Shown here in pieces: positions 1 through 11,781 of a stretch of DNA of 64,000 bases. The stretch is from assembly GCA_949361645.1 (NCBI GenBank), contig OX442417.1, forward strand, positions 8,858,912-8,922,911, given 5' to 3'. Below the pieces are notes generated by a model that did not search any database, was not told the origin of the DNA, and was given only the letters and a program-made list of their open reading frames with translations. The DNA comes from Spongilla lacustris (Eukaryota > Porifera > Demospongiae > Spongillida > Spongillidae). The position numbers and the translations under genes are program-made. How positions within the stretch are numbered: position 1 is the first letter of the stretch; each line of letters begins with the position of its first letter.

Positions 1-105
1 CTCCTCTACAGGGAGTAGTGTTACTGCTTACATTGGTCTGCTCCTCTACAGGGAGTAGTGTTACTGCTTACATTGGTCTGCTCCTCTACAGGGAGTAGTG
101 TTACA
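1..105. repeat. 40-bp tandem repeat, array 1 (about 2.6 copies)
   Basis: The unit ctcctctacagggagtagtg followed by ttactgcttacattggtctg is repeated head to tail without visible divergence. The array is cut by the window edge, so its full size is unknown. The same unit reappears at 2566-2655. The ctcct...gggag part can form a small imperfect hairpin. Confidence 0.95.
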
Positions 106-1328
<1,223 letters not shown>

Positions 1329-1330
<2 letters not shown>

Positions 1331-1602
1331 ATGTACATGTACATGTAGGTAGTATATAGGTATAGGTCGCGGCTATCATGACGTGCACATCTGGAATTTG
1401 CGGACATGCACATATGTGATTTGCGGATGTGCAATTGTTTCCATGTGGTTGCCATGTGGCAACCACATGGAAACACGTTGTAACCACGTGACAAACACGT
1501 TGCAACCACGTGGAAACAATTGCACATCCGCAAATCACGTATGTGCAAGTCCGCAAATTCCAGATGTGCACGTCATGATACTACCTACATGTACATGTAC
1601 AT
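1329..1602. mobile_element. Foldback/MITE-like palindromic element
   Basis: The left arm (1329-1452) and right arm (1493-1602) are reverse complements over about 110 bp, with a roughly 20-bp extra segment in the left arm. Shared arm segments include catgacgtgcacatctggaa and tttgcggatgtgcaattgtt. The centre holds a second perfect palindrome (about 1438-1477, gtttccatgtggttgcca and its complement). The outer ends are ACATGT repeats. There is no coding capacity; overlapping frames on both strands read alike because of the palindrome. Confidence 0.85.
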
Positions 1603-2565
1603 CTACAGCATAATGTTTAAAAAAAGAAAGAATATACATGTACATGTACAAAGCTCTTACAGAAACCATGAAATGAACAACTACATGTACATGTGCATGT
1701 GCATGTACAGAAATCATTCTTCAATGCAAATCAACATCCCATATCACCAGTTTTGTTACATGTACATTACAGGAAAAAATACTCCTCAAAACTGCTTGTA
1801 GGTCTTAGCCTCTGATAAAAACTAAATTTATACATTGTACCATGGAAATACACAATGCAACCCCCCCCCCCCCCCCCCCACATTCAATAATCACATGACG
1901 TGGTACATTACTCGTCCTTCAATAATCTGAGTGTTTTCAAGCGCACACTGATTAGACCACACACACACAATTGGTGTGTTTTATGTGGTCATCAACATGA
2001 CAATTTAGACATATTGATCCTCTAAAATTGAAAATACAATTCAATAAAGTTCTATCGTATATCACTATATAGTTACGCATGAGCACTGACATATTCGTTT
2101 ATCAGTGTACATGTACATGTGTGTAATTGTGAGTTATAATGAAGATGGTAGCACAGTATTAATTAATTCCGAATAAGATCTTTAATTTTTTAAAACCAAA
2201 TTCCTAAAACCAATTTTCGGGTTGATTCTGTATGTTTCATAGATTAAGGTGCTTTTTAGGGCCCAGAACTGGTGTGTATGTGCATGTGTGTGTGTATGTG
2301 TGTGTAACTAATGTTGAGTAAAAGGCTACATGTACATGTACTTATGTAATGATATCAAATGAACTTACACATTTACATATGCTTGATTCCATGAAGGTAA
2401 AGTGTTCAGAAAAATTCTGCATCAAATGGATACTTTCCAGCCAGCCCCTTGAGTATGCCCCCATGTTGGTCCAGGGGATCAGTCATTCTACTACCTGCAC
2501 ATGTAAAATGATTAATGAAAACAAAACAAGGTTTATAAAAGAACAAGCTAGCTAGGGAGCAGGGA
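1603..2565. other. No gene seen; AT-rich, with poly(C) tract and ACATGT runs
   Basis: Holds a 19-nt poly(C) run at about 1861-1879, several tacatgtacatg runs and a TG-rich stretch near 2276-2305. No frame has recognisable protein features or convincing splice structure. Confidence 0.6.
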
Positions 2566-2655
2566 GTAGTGTTACTGCTTACATTGGTCTGCTCCTCTAC
2601 AGGGAGTAGTGTTACTGCTTACATTGGTCTGCTCCTCTACAGGGAGTAGTGTTAC
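2566..2655. repeat. 40-bp tandem repeat, array 2 (about 2.3 copies)
   Basis: Same unit and orientation as the array at position 1, 2.5 kb away, again in a short head-to-tail array. The two arrays bracket the minisatellite and foldback element. Confidence 0.93.
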
Positions 2656-5607
2656 TAGTACTCGAAGGCAACAGGTCACTACAGCTGCTAAGCCTGTTCA
2701 AATGCCACGTAAACTTGTTAAATGACACTACAAAATCATTATCACATCGATATGTGGCTGACGAGTACTCAGAACATAAAAACATGCACAGTAACTGCAT
2801 ACAATACCGCTCGTTGCTTTCCGATAAGAGCGAATACACTCAAATTAAAGACCACCAATATACGGTTCGCTCCGCAATTAAAAATTATTATTATTACTTT
2901 CTTTCTTATTTACCGATCGGGATAAGGACTACATGTATTGATTGCTTTTCACTCCAGAAAACTGTATTTAATTAATTGCAAGACATATTGAACTCACAGG
3001 GCACATCAATGTGGCAAAAAGCCGGCAAATTCTCCTGAAACAACTTACTCCGAAGCAAATGGCCGGGCGGACACTTTAATTTGCGGACAGTTTCCAGTGC
3101 CAGAGCTTTTTGGGCCCTTCTGGATTCCCCCCTCCCCCCTCCCCACCCACCCCCCATTTACATGTAATGATTTTTATTTTTTTTTTATGTATTCCTTTGT
3201 AGGTATGAAACATATGGCATTATAGTACACCGGCAGTACTATTAAGTTGCATAATAATGCAGCACTATTGTACTTATGTCCATTTACTTTCTCAGACAGA
3301 CTATAAACACTCATCTAGATAGGAAGTGTATAAACGTTAACACCCTATTTAGTTTTAATAGCCGGAATATGGTGAATGATGTATAACGAGCATCTACTAT
3401 ATGTCTGTGGACAGAGCAGGCCAAACATAAAATTATCAAGTGCTGCTATATCTGCAGCTCTCGTATTAGATGGAGGAGTGCTTTGGATATGGCAGGACTT
3501 CCCTATATAGTAGTTAGTCCTTTTATTAATAATTAACATGTAACTGAGTATTTCACTTTTAAAATTATTCTATGTATGTATTCCGTGCATGATACATCGG
3601 TACATGTACATTGTAGCGTGTAACTCGCCAAAGCCGTAAACCATCGATTATCGCCCGCGGTTGTTGCCGGCGATATCAGGTATCATTTCATTCCCAAGCT
3701 GTGTCAGTATTCCAGTATTCGGGCACAAATCGTCTTCCATCCGGGCCATTTGCATATTCTGCCGATCAAACCTTTGATCTCCGACAATGCCACCTTTCTG
3801 CATGATATACAAACATAGCATGGAGCCCGCTCATGTACGCATGCAAACAAGCAGTGCAGTAATGACACAAAAAATGTTTATATAATTAGTGTTTTCAGTA
3901 GATTTGACTAATTTGTCAAATTGTTTACTTTTCTCAAATAATTTTGCTTTCAACTTCAGTTTTTGTAACTTAGGATCGCTTTTGCCTATTTCACCGAAGT
4001 CGTATTATACTGTATAGAACCGGACGGCTACGGTGCTGATTTACATATTTTTAAGGTGAGTCATATGGATACACGTACACTTTTATTTGAATCCGCGCTG
4101 TACGTAGACGCGACATTGCATCAACTTTGCAAAACACACCGCGAGGCTAAGCTACTAAAAAGAAATGTACACGTATATACGCGGTAGATTTGGTAGGACA
4201 CATTTATCAATATGGGTCTCATGCATCTCCATTCACGCGCAACAAATTGTGAATAGCACTATTGATTTATAAATTGCGCAACACTATCTTACTAAGGAGC
4301 AACTTTTATTCCAATGTGCATGAAATTAAATGTGTACATGCACATGAATGTATATCCCTGACATCTTGGTTGATTTTTGCCAGTCAGAGTTTGAATCTTC
4401 AATCACTCCATAAGCCACTCTTTGCAGATGGTAAACTTGGCCATGTGTTCATCTCCTGCAGCTTGTAATGTGTACAGATGCACTCATACCTGTTGTTTAA
4501 ACAAGCATTCAAGATGTGACCTTAACCATGTTCATATTCATGCAAATACTGCAGTGTACATACAACAGCCATCTAATTCTTGTTATAGTGTGCACAGTTC
4601 AGTATCAAGTGAAACTGCAAATGAAAATAATCATTGAATATCCTTAAGGCGCAATGTCAATAAGGAGCTTTTGAGATATGTTTGATAGAAATCCAGTGAT
4701 TTCAGATGTTTTTAAGTCGCATCAAACATTTTTTAAACATAGCATCAATGTGTGCATCTCCTAAATATTTGCCATCATTAAAAGAGCATTAGCTACTTTT
4801 TTTTGCAACCCTAGCTATCTTTTTAGGTACTCTTCCACTTTATAGGCTAGCATTCTTCTCAGGCCATTTGGAATTGTCCTTATTGTATGGAAATGGTACA
4901 GACCCCTTGAATGGCTCCACTTAATTGGATAGGATACCATTTTATAACCTGAAAACGAATACTCTATGAGGCTTTGAAACAACTACAAAACTTATTGAGG
5001 TACAGATCATGTTTAACTTCGGAAACATAGCATAGCAGACATGTATCAGTTAATGATACGTTTCCTGTGCTGTTAGTTGCACTATTCCTTGCACAGTGGG
5101 TACTGCACTGATGTCGCTTATGCTTGGCATCTTTTCAACATTTTCCCAATGCCCTTTATCAGCTGCCTCTCATGTGTTTACATGACAGTGATAGTAGTAA
5201 GAGGAGTCAGTTGACAATGGAGATACTAGTATTTTCACTAAGGGTTTTTGTATATTAAGTGCACCTACAGCAATACTAACCTGATCACTGATAAGGACTT
5301 TTTTAAAAGCACAAAGATGAACCTGGTTAGTTGACAAACATGCACAAGAGTAATTCCTAGGTGATTTAGGATGAACTTGAGAGGCAGCAGTATGCTTGTA
5401 GGAGGATCATGCAGGATTTGAAAGATTTCGAGGTGAACGTCTAGCAAGAGAGGTGATTGAAGGACAGGAGATACTAACCAAATAGGAGGCAGTGATGTTG
5501 TACAAGTTGAACATGTATTTGTACAGCTTCAGGAAATGAAAGGATGCTTGATCTTGGAGAAATAAATATGCCAAATAAAATCTCCATGCAAAAAAATATT
5601 AAAGCTA
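2656..5607. other. No recognised gene; mostly unique AT-rich DNA
   Basis: Contains a pyrimidine-rich C tract (about 3127-3157) and a locally GC-richer patch around 3620-3800 with several CpGs. Longer frames such as 4262-4468 and 5265-5447 lack domains, signal peptides or supporting exons. Nothing here can be called a gene. Confidence 0.5.
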
Positions 5608-5660
5608 CAGTTGGTATAACATAGAGAATTTTCCTGTATGTGTGCATAATAAATATATAT

Positions 5661-5715
5661 GACACTACATGGTTCCTTGTCATTTGAAAGCAATGACAAA
5701 GAACCATGTAGTGTC
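5661..5715. repeat. Short hairpin, 24-bp arms
   Basis: gacactacatggttccttgt plus catt pairs with 5692-5715 across a 7-nt loop, with one mismatch. It lies within the larger inverted-repeat interval. Confidence 0.85.
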
Positions 5716-5735
5716 AGCATGTGGAGCATAACTAT

Positions 5736-5937
5736 CAGTGGCAGATTTAGGGGGGGGGGGGGGGAGGGGGGCGCACTCGCTACTAATGAGAACTGTAATA
5801 TACAAAGCTTCTGGAACTTTGTCCCAGAACCCAATGGGGGAGCTCCCTAGCTGGAGCAGGAGGTGGCCACGCCCCCGTATCCACCCTCTTCTCTACCCAT
5901 TGCGCCCCCTTAGCTTAAAATCCTGGATCTGCTCCTG
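5736..5937. mobile_element. hAT-like MITE (CAG(T)GGC(A/G)GAT ends)
   Basis: The left end CAGTGGCAGATTTAGG and the inverted right end CAGGAGCAGATCCAGG match the general form of hAT terminal repeats. The interior is a poly(G) run followed by a GC-rich segment (ccaatgggggagctccctag). Related GC-rich wording recurs at 50450-50560 and 60015-60160, pointing to one non-autonomous family. The target duplication is not clean (actat/actgt). Confidence 0.6.
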
Positions 5938-6422
5938 ACTGTATTGATACAAAGTCCAAACAATGAGGTGCAATATATAGCTGAAGGTTACTTATATTGA
6001 ATGTATGTGCATGCTTGATTGTAAAATTTAATATCATGCTTTATTAAATAGTACTAAATCTATGAACAAATTAAATTAGAGTGAGTTATAAATGACAGCA
6101 TCACGATGGTTCCATGGAAGAATGTAAACCTTTTGTTTTGGGATGCCACATGGTTCTTGTATGTTTTGTATTGCTGCACTAATTCTTATATTTCTATATT
6201 GCATTCTATTTATTATATATTGCACTCATGCACACACCGCACGTAACTTTGTAATTCACAAACACTGGGACATGTTATGATATCCAATATAATTTTCCCA
6301 TGCCCTGGCAAGGAAAATGAGAAGGTGCAAATTAGTAACCTGTCTTATTACTGAATCATGATTATAATCATCTATATTTATTATGTTCACATACAGGAAA
6401 ATTCTCTATGTTATACCAACTG

Positions 6423-7942
6423 ATGATACTTATAAGGTTCATATCTGGCATCAGTAAGTGTACTGTAGTGTATTGTAGCATACCTTTAATACAAGTGTGC
6501 ATATCTTATAATTATGGGAGGTTGCATGGAATTTTCTGTTATTTAGGGTGCCAACAACGTGCCTCTATGACTTGATCAGGCTTCCTCATGGGCAACATAT
6601 GATATGATATGATATAATTATTATTTTACATGAGTAGCTATTATTTAGTGCGCTAGTGTGCATGTGTAATAATAGGCTATATTTAGTATGCATTAACATA
6701 ATTCTGTAATAAGGAATACTGAATATGACAAAGGTAATGCAAATTTATTATTTATGAGATATAAGGAGATTACTGAAATCATTTAGTTAAAAGTTCATAC
6801 TCGGCAGTACTCTGACTCTGAAAGATACGGTGAGTTGAAAGTTTATAAACTTGTTTTATGCACAGAAATTGGTCACTGGCCTGTACCAATCATTTTTTCC
6901 GGTGCCATTTTTTAACTTTTAAATCGCATTACCACCAACATTCTAATAGAATGGTTTATTTAGTTGTGCAATACACATACATATGGGTGTCCAGCAAAAT
7001 CACCCTTCTGGCTCGGAAATTTAATTAGTATTAAAAAAATTATATTGTTGACGGTATTATGGAAACCGTCGACCAAAGTTGCTACATGTACTATGATTTC
7101 AATTACGTATTGCTAAATAACATGTGCCATATTAATAAAGGGTGTCCCCCTCCCTCCCCATTTTTTGTGCCGCTTTCTTATGAACAATGACATAATGCAT
7201 ACTGGGATTTGCAAGCTGGTACATTTTGGACCGGCAATTCCAATGCAATGAATATGATGGAAATTTTAAGGGACTCTAGAGTAGGCGCTTGACAATTTTT
7301 TTTTTTTTTGTTGTCAATAACGACATGAACCAGTGTAAATAGCACATTGAATGGCTTTCAAAAACAACTTTATTCTAATGGGAGAAACGGACTGTTACGT
7401 ACCGAAAACACAATGTATGGTAAAAAAATAATAAAAAAACCGTGATCGCTATGACGCTGACGTCATAACGCCATTGCCTTACATGTATTGTATTTTCATT
7501 TTCGAATTCATTCTGTAGTGTAATGTAGTGTTATATGTCACGTGCCTCGTGATTACACTGAATCAGTTAATACCTCAGTAATCCTACAATGCTACATGGA
7601 GGCAGAGAACAGTGCCTGAGCATGGAGAGGCTATAAGCTTAAGGTGTTAGACAGCCTTCCTAACAAGGAGAGGAGGCAACTCATCCAGTGAACAGGCTGG
7701 ACCAGAAACCTAGAGTGTTATGAGATATTGAACAATGACAGGTCTGGGAAGAGTGTAATGTATTGTTATATGTCACGTGCGGTGCGCGTGATTACCATTA
7801 GTTAAGACCTAATCCTACACATTCGAAACTTTCAAACCACAACGTCTTATACACATACACATTTGCATAGTAAATGAAAATAAATACTTCCTGGAATTTC
7901 AACACTATAATATCAATGTATAACTGGGTCGTGATGAACTAA
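6423..7942. other. No gene; AT-rich with a diverged direct repeat
   Basis: The motif gtgtaatgtagtgttatatg followed by tcacgtgc and cgtgattac occurs at about 7517 and, with small changes, at about 7754, bracketing about 235 bp. A tgacgtca site lies at about 7457 in a GC-richer patch. No coding region recognised. Confidence 0.5.
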
Positions 7943-8162
7943 TACTTTATCTTTAGAAAGTTAAATATCAGCGCATTTATGGACATATACCAATTACCTC
8001 CTGCACCATAGACCTGTAATCTTGGTTTTGGTGCAGTTTTTGTGTACTTTTGGTATGGTTTTCAACGCAAAAAGCTCAAATTAAGATTACAGACTAGGGT
8101 GCAGGAGGTAATTGGTATATGTCCATAAATGCGCTGATAATTCACTTTCTATAAATAAAGTA
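7943..8162. mobile_element. Foldback MITE, 41-bp perfect core arms
   Basis: Bases 7967-8007 (atcagcgcatttatggacat onward) are the perfect reverse complement of 8098-8138. Pairing continues imperfectly outward (actttat...aaagt against actttct...aaagta). The loop is about 90 bp and itself partly self-complementary. The element sits about 240 bp upstream of the Ig exon of receptor gene 1. Confidence 0.85.
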
Positions 8163-8405
8163 ATGAGTAACTCGCCTTGGTCAAAGGATCAGGGGAAGTG
8201 GCCAAAATTTCAGCTGCAATAGAAGAAATCTTTGATAGATCCCATGATTCCTGCCGATGTGACATAGGGAGGTTCATTATGACATGTGGACCATGGTAAT
8301 AGCAAACTGCATTCTAACACACTTAAGCCTCATCCTTACAATATTTTAAAGGTGGAGACAGCATATTGTGTGTGCACATTTGTAATGTATACTAATCTGC
8401 AATAG

Positions 8406-8723
8406 GTGCTGGTGGCATTCTCATTTCACCATCTAATAACTATACAACATTTGAGGACAATGCATCAACATTTACATTCAACTGTTCTGGAGGTGGAACA
8501 CAATTGTATTGGACAGTGGATGGGCATGATGATAGTACATCATATGTACGCAACAAAGGGATATCCTATACACTCCCTGTCTCACCAGATGGACTTACTG
8601 TATCCTCTCAGCTCATTGTTCCCACCACCAAAGCTAACAATAACATCACAGTGATCTGTACAGTGCTGGATTTGTCATCACACAACATCCAGTCAAGTGG
8701 TCCAGTGAGACTCATTCTCCAAG
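8406..8723 (+). CDS. Gene 1 exon: immunoglobulin domain
   Basis: 106 codons, phase 1-1, acceptor aatag|gt and donor caag|gtactg. The canonical Ig cysteine pair lies at about residues 27 (FNC) and 85 (VIC), with the core tryptophan at 36 (YWTVDG). The run SPDGLTVSSQLIV fits the E-strand region before the second Cys. Sequons at NAS, NCS and NIT suggest an extracellular, glycosylated domain. The exon length of 318 is a multiple of three, as expected for a shufflable Ig module. It is nearly identical in wording to the - strand copy at 33806-34122, but here the frame is intact. Confidence 0.85.
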
Positions 8724-11010
8724 GTACTGTACATAACAATTATTTATTTATTTATTAAGAGAGTAAAACATGATATATATAAATGGTACTGGATACACAG
8801 GGTTAAAATCTATGCTTTAATTAATGTCATACTTTAGATACACTTGTGCAGCATACGAGTAAGGATAGATCAATATATTTTAATGCATCAGTCTTACTGT
8901 TACTTACATGTACACTGTATTCAATTATTCTAAGACACTGTACGTACGTGTGACCGCTTGATAACTGCAATAACTGGTTTGGGGACCACCAATCTGTTTG
9001 CAACGCTGTCTACACACATGTACATGTAGTGGACCTCATTTTGGGTCCACTGCAAGGTATAACAAGTGTTACTATTGAACTCAGAATCTCCAAATCAAAG
9101 CTGATCCATTATTCAGATCTTGCGTTACTTATTAATGGTAATTAAAATCAATTATCTCTAAAAATCCTGAATAATTGTGATAATTGACGGTTTTATTTTA
9201 ATACTGAACTGCTTAGAATAATCTGATTTTTACTATTTGCCTAATTTTTTATTATTAGTCGTTAAATAGCACACAAGAAATAACAGCTACTTATCAAACA
9301 AATTATTATTTTTTTAAAGTACCTAAACCTAACTAATGTTCCGAAACATAATCTACTCAAACGACTGGGGCAGACTTCGTGTCAAAATAGCTCTTGCTAC
9401 ACAACGAGTCAGCACCAGACTACTATAAGTCTGCCATAAAGCTCAGCAGTAACCCTTACTTTTCGGCAGAAAAGCACAGATAGCAAGCCGAGTGGCCAGA
9501 CGGGTAAAACTTATTGTAATGTATGTTCAAAAAATCAAATGGTTTCTTAACTTTAACTTTGAGTTATAGCTGAATTAAAAATATTGCATTCATTTGTGGA
9601 CACCCGGTATATTTATTTGCATGTGTAACTTAACACAAAAATTAAAAGATGCATGGAACAAGAAATCTCCTTTGCGCCACACCACACCATTCTGTATAAG
9701 CACCATTCCCAGTGTTTTGCTGCTGCAGGAATACACACAACCTGCTGGTCTGTAGTACTTTATTCACTACCAATACATTTCTAGGAATACTTTAAGCATT
9801 TTGTTTAAGTTGTTTGTCATTTCTCTTACAGCGATAGCTCTACATAATTACAATACTGCCCATAATAATTCAAATTCAAAATGAAAAGTAAAATATTTGG
9901 TGCAATGATCAAAGTCTTGTTTTATTGTTCTTTTTGTACACATTTCAGGTATTCTGGCTGCTCCATACAACTTTTCAGTAGCCATGTCCAACACCACATT
10001 TGCGTTCTCCTGGGGTGCTCCATACTCTTTTGATGTCACTAACTGCTCCCCTGACATATTCTATTACACTCTGTGTACCAACATCACCATATATGGATGT
10101 AAGAATATCTCCAGTGATCCAGACTGCACCTTCCCCAGAACATGTACCACATCACTTGATTATAATGGCCTTTTAATCAATGGTTCCCAAAATACAACAA
10201 TCATTGTTCACGGTGGTCCAATTAAGTTCACTTTTTATGCTGTCAATGGAGCTGGGAATGGGAATTTAACTACTGCAACTTATGTTGCAACACAAAGCAC
10301 AGAGACAGGTTGGTGTATATGAACTAATCATGCATGCCATGGGAGTGACATGTACATGTAACAGTATGATCTTATGAAGTTTGTGTACTTTGAAAGGTAC
10401 TTTCACAGCTTGCTTATGATGTGAATGAATTATCAATACGTAGGATTCCAAACAACTGTAATCACAGCAACTACTGAACTTACAGTATCCATTGATGGTC
10501 TTACTACCACTCCCATTGGGCACTACAACATATCACTAAATAATGGTGAGTAGCCATCAATAATATCTTCAAAGTTCCATATATTTATATGTGTAGCAAC
10601 TACTACTAAACTTACAGTATCCATTGATGGTCCTACAACTACTCCCATTGGACACTACAACATATCACTAAATAATGGTGAGTAGCCATTAATATTTTCA
10701 AAGTTCCATGTGTGTGTGTGACGTGCATGTTTCATTCCACAGTATATGGCACTATCAGTGGAACATCAGCAGTGTTGATATCAATGGTTATAGTCATGGT
10801 CTGTGTAGGTGTCTACATCAGATGTAAACATAAAGGTACAGTGATGGCTTTGGTGCCGTACTCTAAATAATGCACACTCCTGTAGGAAACATCAAAAGCA
10901 CCCAAATTGAACTTGAACAGAACAATGCATATGAAGTGATTAACAAACTGTCATGTCCTTTGGATGAAGAGAACATGGAGCCATGTCCTGCATATGGAGT
11001 AGTACCGTGA
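8406..11010 (+). CDS. Receptor gene 1: Ig-FN3 single-pass membrane protein (5' exon missing)
   Basis: Predicted exons are 8406-8723 (Ig), 9949-10308 (FN3), 10444-10545 and 10597-10677 (duplicated stalk), 10743-10835 (transmembrane) and 10886-11010 (cytoplasmic tail and stop). All internal introns are phase 1 with GT-AG ends, so the frame is kept throughout, which is strong evidence that the model is right. The product would be a type I surface protein with many N-glycosylation sequons, suited to adhesion or recognition. A signal-peptide exon should lie upstream but was not found. The paralogue on the other strand (27346-34377) has one, also ending in phase 1. A poly(A) signal follows at 11262. 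No ligand or pathway can be assigned; the gene is not matched to a named family. Confidence 0.8.
8724..9948 (+). other. Gene 1 intron, 1.2 kb
   Basis: Separates the Ig and FN3 exons, with donor gtactg and acceptor catttcag. AT-rich, with a few ACATGT runs and a Tc1/hAT-like remnant not clear enough to name. No additional exon recognised. A short antisense frame at its 3' end is a shadow of the FN3 exon. Confidence 0.6.
9949..10308 (+). CDS. Gene 1 exon: fibronectin type III domain
   Basis: 120 codons, phase 1-1, acceptor tttcag|gt and donor gacag|gttggt. FN3 hallmarks are the early core tryptophan in FSWGAP, a Tyr-rich C strand (YYTLCTN) and the C-terminal FYAVNGAGNGN, which matches the usual Y.V.A.N..G.G segment. 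Several cysteines (CSPD, LCTN, GCKN, DCTF, TCTT) exceed the FN3 norm and may form extra disulphides. The - strand paralogue (28383-28742) has the same length of 360 bp. Confidence 0.82.
10444..10545 (+). CDS. Gene 1 exon: membrane-proximal stalk, copy 1
   Basis: 34 codons, phase 1-1, rich in Thr/Ser/Ile (ELTVSIDGLTTTPIGHYN), ending ISLNN. Acceptor acgtag|ga and donor aatg|gtgagt. It contains an internal acag (10464-10467) at exactly the place where the next, duplicated exon has its acceptor, so a shorter splice form starting at 10468 is possible. Confidence 0.7.
10597..10677 (+). CDS. Gene 1 exon: membrane-proximal stalk, copy 2 (tandem duplicate)
   Basis: 27 codons, phase 1-1. The encoded KLTVSIDGPTTTPIGHYN differs from copy 1 at only a few residues, and the following intron is also duplicated (gtgagtagccat in both). 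The duplication period is about 129 bp. Skipping or including this exon lengthens the stalk without changing frame. Confidence 0.7.
10743..10835 (+). CDS. Gene 1 exon: transmembrane helix
   Basis: 31 codons, phase 1-1. A hydrophobic run of about 20 residues (SAVLISMVIVMVCVGVYI) is followed by the basic stop-transfer RCKHK, giving type I topology with the Ig/FN3 part outside. Acceptor ttccacag|ta and donor aaag|gtacag. The introns on both sides are only 65 and 50 bp. Confidence 0.8.
10886..11010 (+). CDS. Gene 1 exon: short cytoplasmic tail and stop
   Basis: About 41 codons to TGA at 11008-11010. Two tyrosines sit in YxxI/V-type settings (NAYEVI and PAYGVV) among acidic residues. This resembles SH2-docking or ITIM-like sites but lacks the usual hydrophobic residue at -2. 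An alternative 3' exon after ctttag at about 11117 (open in one frame to TAG near 11230) needs a phase the upstream donors do not supply, so the simple stop is preferred. Confidence 0.65.
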
Positions 11011-11023
11011 TCTGACTATTACC

Positions 11024-11045
11024 CCCCCCCCCCCCCCCCCCCCCC
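11024..11045. repeat. Poly(C) tract, about 22 nt
   Basis: Uninterrupted C run just 3' of the gene 1 stop codon, within the presumed 3' UTR. Confidence 0.95.
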
Positions 11046-11261
11046 ATCTATCCACATGATGTAATAGACAATTTGTTTGCCTGTTTTAGTGCATTTGTAC
11101 TCATAACTTTCTTTAGATGTGCCAGCAGCTGCACCTTGTGAAACTGGGTCCATTGTCAAAATTACTGAGGGAACATTCACTAGTTACATCATGCTGGGAT
11201 CAATGACATACAAGTACTCTTACCTGATATAGCTGGACAGATCAACAAAAGCTGTGAACAG

Positions 11262-11267
11262 AATAAA
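11262..11267 (+). terminator. Poly(A) signal AATAAA of gene 1
   Basis: Canonical AATAAA about 250 bp after the stop, followed within 20 nt by a T-rich stretch. It is the first such signal after the tail exon. Confidence 0.6.
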
Positions 11268-11349
11268 GTTTTAAAGATTCATAAAAAGATGCATGGCTTT
11301 TGTTTTAACAGGCAGCTGTAGGAATACTTTTGCCTTTTTGCATTTCTCT

Positions 11350-11475
11350 AAGAATTGTGATGGCATTTTCATTCTCCAACTGATGACTATACAAGATTTG
11401 CATCTTTATAGAATCTATCTAAAACAGAGCATATTTGTGAACTGTCATGTCCTTACCTGATGATCAATGTACATG
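11350..11475 (+). pseudogene. Decayed fragment of Ig exon and tail exon
   Basis: The stretch tgatggcattttcattctcc at about 11358 matches the start of the Ig exons (tggtggcattctcatttcac) with scattered changes, continuing gactatacaagatttg. Further on, gaactgtcatgtccttacct resembles the tail exon wording aaactgtcatgtcctttgga. Stops and lost spacing make it non-functional. It suggests that additional copies of this receptor once lay here. Confidence 0.55.
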
Positions 11476-11714
11476 CTTGAGAGAAGTCAAATTATACATG
11501 TATTCATTACACATGTGTAATTCGGGTAGCCCCACCCATTAATTGGCTATTTAAAATAAGCCATTTAGCAGCTTGTGGGTGTGATTGACTAAACGCCTGC
11601 AGCAGGGAACAATGCATTATCAGAGCGGTTAGCCATGCTCAACATGTCTGCTTGCATGTGTAGTTAAATACGTGGAGCTTAACTTACACAACTAGCAAGC
11701 CACAACATAACTCC

Positions 11715-11781
11715 TGAAACATGTACAGCTTGCCACATCACAATAGCCCAGGGTGTGGTGTTGTGGCAAACTGTACATATG
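11715..11781. repeat. Imperfect hairpin at the left edge of the satellite
   Basis: atgtacagcttgccacatca pairs imperfectly with tgttgtggcaaactgtacat. The 20-bp satellite begins immediately after. Confidence 0.6.

Larger units (their letters stand above)
5608..6422. mobile_element. Possible element bounded by 35-bp perfect inverted repeats
   Basis: Bases 5608-5642 (starting cagttggtataacatagaga) are the exact reverse complement of 6388-6422. The enclosed 0.8 kb contains a 24-bp-arm hairpin (5661-5715) and a 200-bp hAT-like MITE (5736-5937). Either this is a non-autonomous transposon with nested insertions or the inverted repeats have another origin. No transposase frame is present and no target duplication was verified. 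Confidence 0.5.

Noticed and set aside
11117..11232. Additional 3' exon of receptor gene 1 with further tyrosines
   Set aside because: The attractive frame needs a phase-1 donor; the available GT sites in the tail exon give phase 0, and the TGA at 11008 gives a simple end.
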